Source: Clostridia bacterium (lineage in GTDB: Bacteria > Bacillota > Clostridia > Christensenellales > Borkfalkiaceae). Taken from it: a DNA stretch of 59,674 nucleotides. Location of the stretch: the NCBI GenBank assembly GCA_900766495.1, contig CAAFVM010000038.1, forward strand, positions 1 through 59,674. The letters are read 5' to 3'. This document shows positions 56,099-59,674 of this stretch, one piece after another. The notes beneath the pieces were generated by a model. It saw only the letters and a list, made by a program, of their open reading frames with translations, was not told the DNA's origin and ran no database searches. Within the stretch, counting starts at the first letter, position 1, and every line of letters starts with the position of its first letter. A program made the position numbers and the translations under genes.

Positions 56099-58708
56099 AT
56101 GGTGAACAGAGAGGACAAATATACGCCGTCGGTAACAAAGGCGATACTTAACGCGAAAGCCGTTTCGAAAAGTTTCGGGGTGGTTTACGTGGGAAGCGAG
56201 CAAATACTTTACGGGCTTATTCTGTGCGCCGACAGTCAGGCGGCAAAACTGCTTGCCAAATACGGCGTTACGAAAGCGCGTTTTTACGCCGAACTTAAAA
56301 AAGAAATTTCCGTGGGCTACGACCGCGAGGGGTTCACTCCGAACGCCAAGCGCGTGCTTGAAAGCGCCACTTACATTGCTTACGACGCCGACGTGCCTTA
56401 CGTTGCGACCGAGCATATTCTGCTTGCTATTCTGAACGAGGTGGACTGCCGCGCCTGCGCGATGCTTCGCCGAATTACCGAGAACGTGGACGAGCTTCAT
56501 CGCGAAACGTTCGCTGTGGTAAACCGCACGAAAAAGCCGAGAACGAACGCCCCCGAACGGGCGGACGGCAGGCGCAATGCAAACGACGGCGAGCGCGGCG
56601 GTTATGTTAAAGATAAATATTACCGCGACGGGCGCGAAAATTCCGTTGAAAACTCAGCCGAAAACGGATTGGCCTCGGGCGTATACAAAAACGAATACGG
56701 TAAAAAAGGAGAGGAAAACGAAAATTCCGCCCCTGCGGACGACGAATATTCGGTTTTATTAAAATTCGGAACCGACCTTACCGAAAAAGCCGAGCGCGGC
56801 AAACTCGACCCGGTTATAGGCAGGGAAAAAGAGATAGCGCGGCTTATACAAACCCTTTCGCGCAGAACCAAAAACAGCCCGGTGCTCGTCGGCGAAGCGG
56901 GCGTGGGCAAAAGCGCGGTGGTAGAAGGGCTTGCCATTGCTATGGCGAGCGGCGAAGTGCCCGACAGTTTAGAGGGCAAACGCATATTTTCGCTTGACGT
57001 ATCGGGGCTTCTTGCGGGCGCAAGCTATCGCGGGGAGTTCGAAGAAAGGTTTTTAAAAGCTATCGATTACGTTAAAAAAAGCGGCAACGTTATACTTTTT
57101 ATCGACGAGATACATAATTTAATAGGAGCGGGCGCTTCGGGCAACGGAAAAATGGACGCCGCCGAAATGCTTAAACCCGCACTTGCCCGCGGCGAGTTGC
57201 AGGTAATAGGCGCCACCACATACGACGAATACCGCAAATATATAGAAAAAGACCCCGCTTTGGAAAGGCGTTTTCAACCGGTTACGGTGGGCGCGCCGAG
57301 CGAGGAAGACGCGATTAAAATATTGAAAGGCTTGCGCGACAAATACGAAGCGCATCACAAAGTGCGCATAACCGACGAAGCGGTTAAAGCCGCGGTTACT
57401 CTTTCAGAAAGATATATAACCGATCGGAATCTGCCCGACAAAGCCATAGATCTTATAGACGAGGCTGCCGCAAGGGCAAGGCTTAAAGCGTCGGCTCATT
57501 CGAGGGATATAAACGATAAAAAAGCCGAGCTTGAAAGGGTTTTGATAGAGCGCGAATATTGCATACGCGAAGGGAATACCCGCGAACTTACCATGCTCGA
57601 CAACAAGGCGTCGTATCTGCGCGCGGAAATAAGCGTTATGCAGAATAACAAGCTCGACGAGCGCGCAATGACCCGTCCGTCGATAGGCTCCGACGACATT
57701 GCCGCCGTTGTAAGCGAGTGGACGAACATTCCGCTCACGAAAATAGGGCGGGAAGAATCGGAAAAGCTTTTAAATTTAGAAAACGAACTGCACGCGCGGG
57801 TTATAGGGCAGAACGAGGCGGTAGCCGCGGTGGCAAAAGCTATAAGGCGGGCGCGCGCGAACCTTAAAGACCCGAACCGCCCTATAGGCTCGTTTATTTT
57901 TGCGGGACCCACGGGCGTTGGCAAAACCGAACTTTCGAAAGCGCTTGCCGAAGCTGTTTTCGGCGACGAAAACGCCGTTATTCGCATAGATATGAGCGAA
58001 TATATGGATAAATCGGCTTCAAGCAAGCTAATCGGCGCGGCGCCGGGGCTTGTTGGTTACGAAGAAGAGGGGCAGCTTACCGGCAGGGTGCGCAAAAAGC
58101 CCTATTCGGTGGTTTTGTTCGACGAAATAGAGAAAGCCGACGCCGAAATCTTCGATTTAATGCTTCAGATTTTAGACGACGGCAGGCTTACCGACAACAA
58201 GGGCAGAACCGTCGACTTTAAGAACACAATTATAATTATGACGACCAACGCGGGCGCGGGCGAACGCGCTCAAAATTCGGGGGCGTTCGGGTTCGGCGAA
58301 AAGGAAGCCGACCAAAGAACCGACGACGAAATCGCGCGGGAACGCACCGAAGCCGCGCTAAAAAAATTCTTCCGTCCCGAGTTTTTAAACCGCGTAGACG
58401 ACGTTATTGTTTTTAAAAGCTTAACTTACGACGAGTGCGGTCAGATTGCCGAACTTTTGCTTGCCGGGCTTAAAAAACGGCTTGCGGGGCAGGGAATTAC
58501 CTTGCGACTGGACGAATCGGCGAAGCGCGCGGTGCTCGAAAAGGGCTACGACCCGGTTTACGGCGCGCGCCCGTTAAGGCGTGTTATTCGGCGCGACATT
58601 GAAGACGTGCTTTCGGAACAGCTTATATCCGGCAATATACGCAGCGGCGACGAGGTCACACTTTACGCCGACGAAACGAGCGGCGAAATAAAATATTCGG
58701 TGGATTGA
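56099..58708 (+). CDS. clpC: ATP-dependent Clp protease ATP-binding subunit ClpC
   Basis: Unfoldase that feeds proteins to ClpP, guided by McsB. The N-domain (about 5-145) shows two Clp-N repeats but is divergent. A charged linker (about 150-215) follows. AAA+ domain 1 has GEAGVGKS (265-272), where GEPGVGKT is usual, and domain 2 has GPTGVGKT (603-610). The middle domain is short, as in ClpC, not ClpB. No ClpP-loop check was possible. The ATG at 56099 was chosen; the TTG at 56084, 9 nt after AGGAAAG, would add five residues and is a real alternative. Confidence 0.93.
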   Translation: MVNREDKYTPSVTKAILNAKAVSKSFGVVYVGSEQILYGLILCADSQAAKLLAKYGVTKARFYAELKKEISVGYDREGFTPNAKRVLESATYIAYDADVPYVATEHILLAILNEVDCRACAMLRRITENVDELHRETFAVVNRTKKPRTNAPERADGRRNANDGERGGYVKDKYYRDGRENSVENSAENGLASGVYKNEYGKKGEENENSAPADDEYSVLLKFGTDLTEKAERGKLDPVIGREKEIARLIQTLSRRTKNSPVLVGEAGVGKSAVVEGLAIAMASGEVPDSLEGKRIFSLDVSGLLAGASYRGEFEERFLKAIDYVKKSGNVILFIDEIHNLIGAGASGNGKMDAAEMLKPALARGELQVIGATTYDEYRKYIEKDPALERRFQPVTVGAPSEEDAIKILKGLRDKYEAHHKVRITDEAVKAAVTLSERYITDRNLPDKAIDLIDEAAARARLKASAHSRDINDKKAELERVLIEREYCIREGNTRELTMLDNKASYLRAEISVMQNNKLDERAMTRPSIGSDDIAAVVSEWTNIPLTKIGREESEKLLNLENELHARVIGQNEAVAAVAKAIRRARANLKDPNRPIGSFIFAGPTGVGKTELSKALAEAVFGDENAVIRIDMSEYMDKSASSKLIGAAPGLVGYEEEGQLTGRVRKKPYSVVLFDEIEKADAEIFDLMLQILDDGRLTDNKGRTVDFKNTIIIMTTNAGAGERAQNSGAFGFGEKEADQRTDDEIARERTEAALKKFFRPEFLNRVDDVIVFKSLTYDECGQIAELLLAGLKKRLAGQGITLRLDESAKRAVLEKGYDPVYGARPLRRVIRRDIEDVLSEQLISGNIRSGDEVTLYADETSGEIKYSVD

Positions 58709-58836
58709 TTTTTCGCCGAGCATTATTTAACTAAAATTATTACAATCGATTTAAGCCGTTTTAACAGTTTTTTACCGCGTTTTAGGCGAAAAATATGTTA
58801 AAACGCTTGAAAAATATAAACATCGGAGGTAAAAAA

Positions 58837-59355
58837 ATGAAAACCGACATCATTGCAAAAAACTATCAGGTTAACGAAAAACTCGGAGCGGTAATCGAAA
58901 AGAAAACCGCCAAACTCAACAAGTATTTCGACGACGACACGCGTTGCGCTGTTTACCTCAAAAAAGAAAATCGCGATTGCAAAATGGAAATAGAGGTAAA
59001 TTACAAAAATACCACTCTTCGCGCGCAGGCTTACGCCGAAAATTTTTACGACGCGATAGACCTCGCTCTTCCCAAACTTGAAAAACAAATTTATAAACAC
59101 CGTTCGAAGCTTGAAAAACAGCTTAAAACCAACGCTTTTAAAGAAGATTTGTTCACCGAAGAGGAGCTTGAACCCGTAAAAATCGCAAAAACAAAACGCT
59201 TCGAACTCACTCCTATGTCGGTTGACGAGGCTATGGAACAGTTCGAAATGTTGGGGCATACGTTCTATGTGTTCCTCGATAAAGACGGAGGAAAGGTTAA
59301 AGTTTTATATTTGCGCGACGACGGAGATTTAGGTCTTATCGACCCGCAGTTCTGA
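58837..59355 (+). CDS. hpf: Ribosome hibernation-promoting factor, long form
   Basis: Binds the 30S subunit and, through its C-terminal domain, pairs ribosomes into inactive 100S dimers in slow growth. The N-terminal HPF domain (about 1-100) is followed by a short linker and the C-terminal domain (about 115-172) with VDEAMEQFEMLGHTFYVFLD. The frame is open to 58795, but the ATG at 58837 sits 7 nt after GGAGG and gives 172 residues. It is followed by a hairpin. Confidence 0.94.
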   Translation: MKTDIIAKNYQVNEKLGAVIEKKTAKLNKYFDDDTRCAVYLKKENRDCKMEIEVNYKNTTLRAQAYAENFYDAIDLALPKLEKQIYKHRSKLEKQLKTNAFKEDLFTEEELEPVKIAKTKRFELTPMSVDEAMEQFEMLGHTFYVFLDKDGGKVKVLYLRDDGDLGLIDPQF

Positions 59356-59389
59356 TTTTTTAAGCTTTGAAATTCGCATTAAAACGTGC

Positions 59390-59410
59390 GGATTCAGTAA
59401 CTGAATTTTT
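59390..59410 (+). terminator. Terminator after hpf
   Basis: ATTCAG-TAA-CTGAAT is followed by TTTTA, just after the hpf stop region. Confidence 0.55.
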
Positions 59411-59415
59411 ACTTG

Positions 59416-59456
59416 CCTTAAACGGAAAAGCAATAAAAAAGTTTTTCCGTTTAAGG
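59416..59456. terminator. Long hairpin downstream of hpf
   Basis: CCTTAAACGGAAAA (59416-59429) pairs perfectly with TTTTCCGTTTAAGG (59443-59456), a 14-bp stem. The following GAGTAATTTT is only a weak T-tract; the stem itself ends in T-rich sequence, and A-rich DNA fills the loop. Confidence 0.6.
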
Positions 59457-59674
59457 GAGTAATTTTATATAATTAAAGTAAACAAAAAATTAAAAAGTGC
59501 GGCTATATGTTCGTAAACGCGTGTTTCGAAGTGAAAAACGCTAGGCATTCCATTCCTTATCACTAACAACCGTAAAGGCGGCTTTTTGTCGCTTTCAGCC
59601 AACCGCTCGCTCATAGTATGTCCAATACAATTTCGTTCGCGCTTGTCTGAAATCATTCAAAAATACGCTCTTTA
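59457..59674. other. Window end, no supported gene
   Basis: No gene is supported. A diverged dispersed element lies near 59495-59520 (minus-strand core TTTACGAACATATAG followed by CCGCACTTTTTAA). A 63-codon frame on the minus strand (59465-59656) has no recognisable features and reads through that element. Confidence 0.5.

Noticed and set aside
59465..59656. A 63-codon minus-strand frame at the window end
   Set aside because: No family resemblance, no ribosome site, and its end lies in a diverged dispersed element. It could be part of something beyond the window, which cannot be judged here.

Overview
The window looks like chromosomal housekeeping DNA from a low-to-mid GC Firmicute of the class Clostridia. 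Lineage markers seen directly are RNase Y, HPr kinase HprK, the McsA-McsB-ClpC set, DnaD/DnaI-type helicase loaders, YlbJ, YebC, BipA and a CIRCE operator. Several blocks keep the order known from Bacillus: pgsA-cinA-recA-(cysE)-rny, rsmD-coaD-ylbJ, infC-rpmI-rplT-rRNA methylase, sua5-ywlE-rpiB-upp and mcsA-mcsB-clpC. I cannot name a genus; an uncultured gut-type clostridial lineage is an inference. I see no prophage, insertion sequence, CRISPR array, rRNA or restriction system.

Layout. 1-585: repeat-rich intergenic DNA and a promoter. 586-9291: ftsK/spoIIIE, rimO, pgsA, cinA, recA, cysE. 9540-15558: rny, uvrC, hprK, alr. 15619-19282: an rsmD-coaD gene fusion, convergent ylbJ, then rarA followed by a vestigial copy of its own 3' end. 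19367-26631: an ABC transporter pair, CIRCE-controlled clpB, and a small PII-like protein with a cation/proton antiporter. 26632-29631: the leader-controlled infC-rpmI-rplT operon with an AUU-started infC, an rRNA methylase and yebC. 29779-34394: PHP-domain protein, typA (minus strand) and an ABC exporter. 34643-34717: tRNA-Glu(CTC). 34818-38609: an unknown membrane protein, then a minus-strand helicase-loader pair. 38802-44541: sbcD-sbcC and a probable pseudo-hydrolase. 44642-50508: lepB, degV, an unknown membrane protein, pepF and dnaB. 50659-53550: sua5, an LMW phosphatase, rpiB and upp. 53802-59355: galU, mcsA, mcsB, clpC and hpf.

Genes that work together: DnaB helicase with its loaders (DnaD-like, DnaI-like); the repair and recombination genes recA, uvrC, rarA and sbcCD; heat-shock proteolysis (clpB, mcsAB, clpC) under HrcA and possibly other control; and translation and ribosome maintenance (infC, rpmI, rplT, rimO, rsmD, trmH-like, typA, hpf, sua5).

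The most unusual signals are non-coding. First, a dispersed short element has the core TAATCGACTTATAG followed by a short GC-rich arm and CTTTTT. It occurs about a dozen times on both strands, sometimes as the loop of a perfect terminator, and once inside the rsmD-coaD reading frame. Second, a ~90-bp tandem repeat has five copies flanking ftsK, and its last copy supplies the translation start region of rimO.
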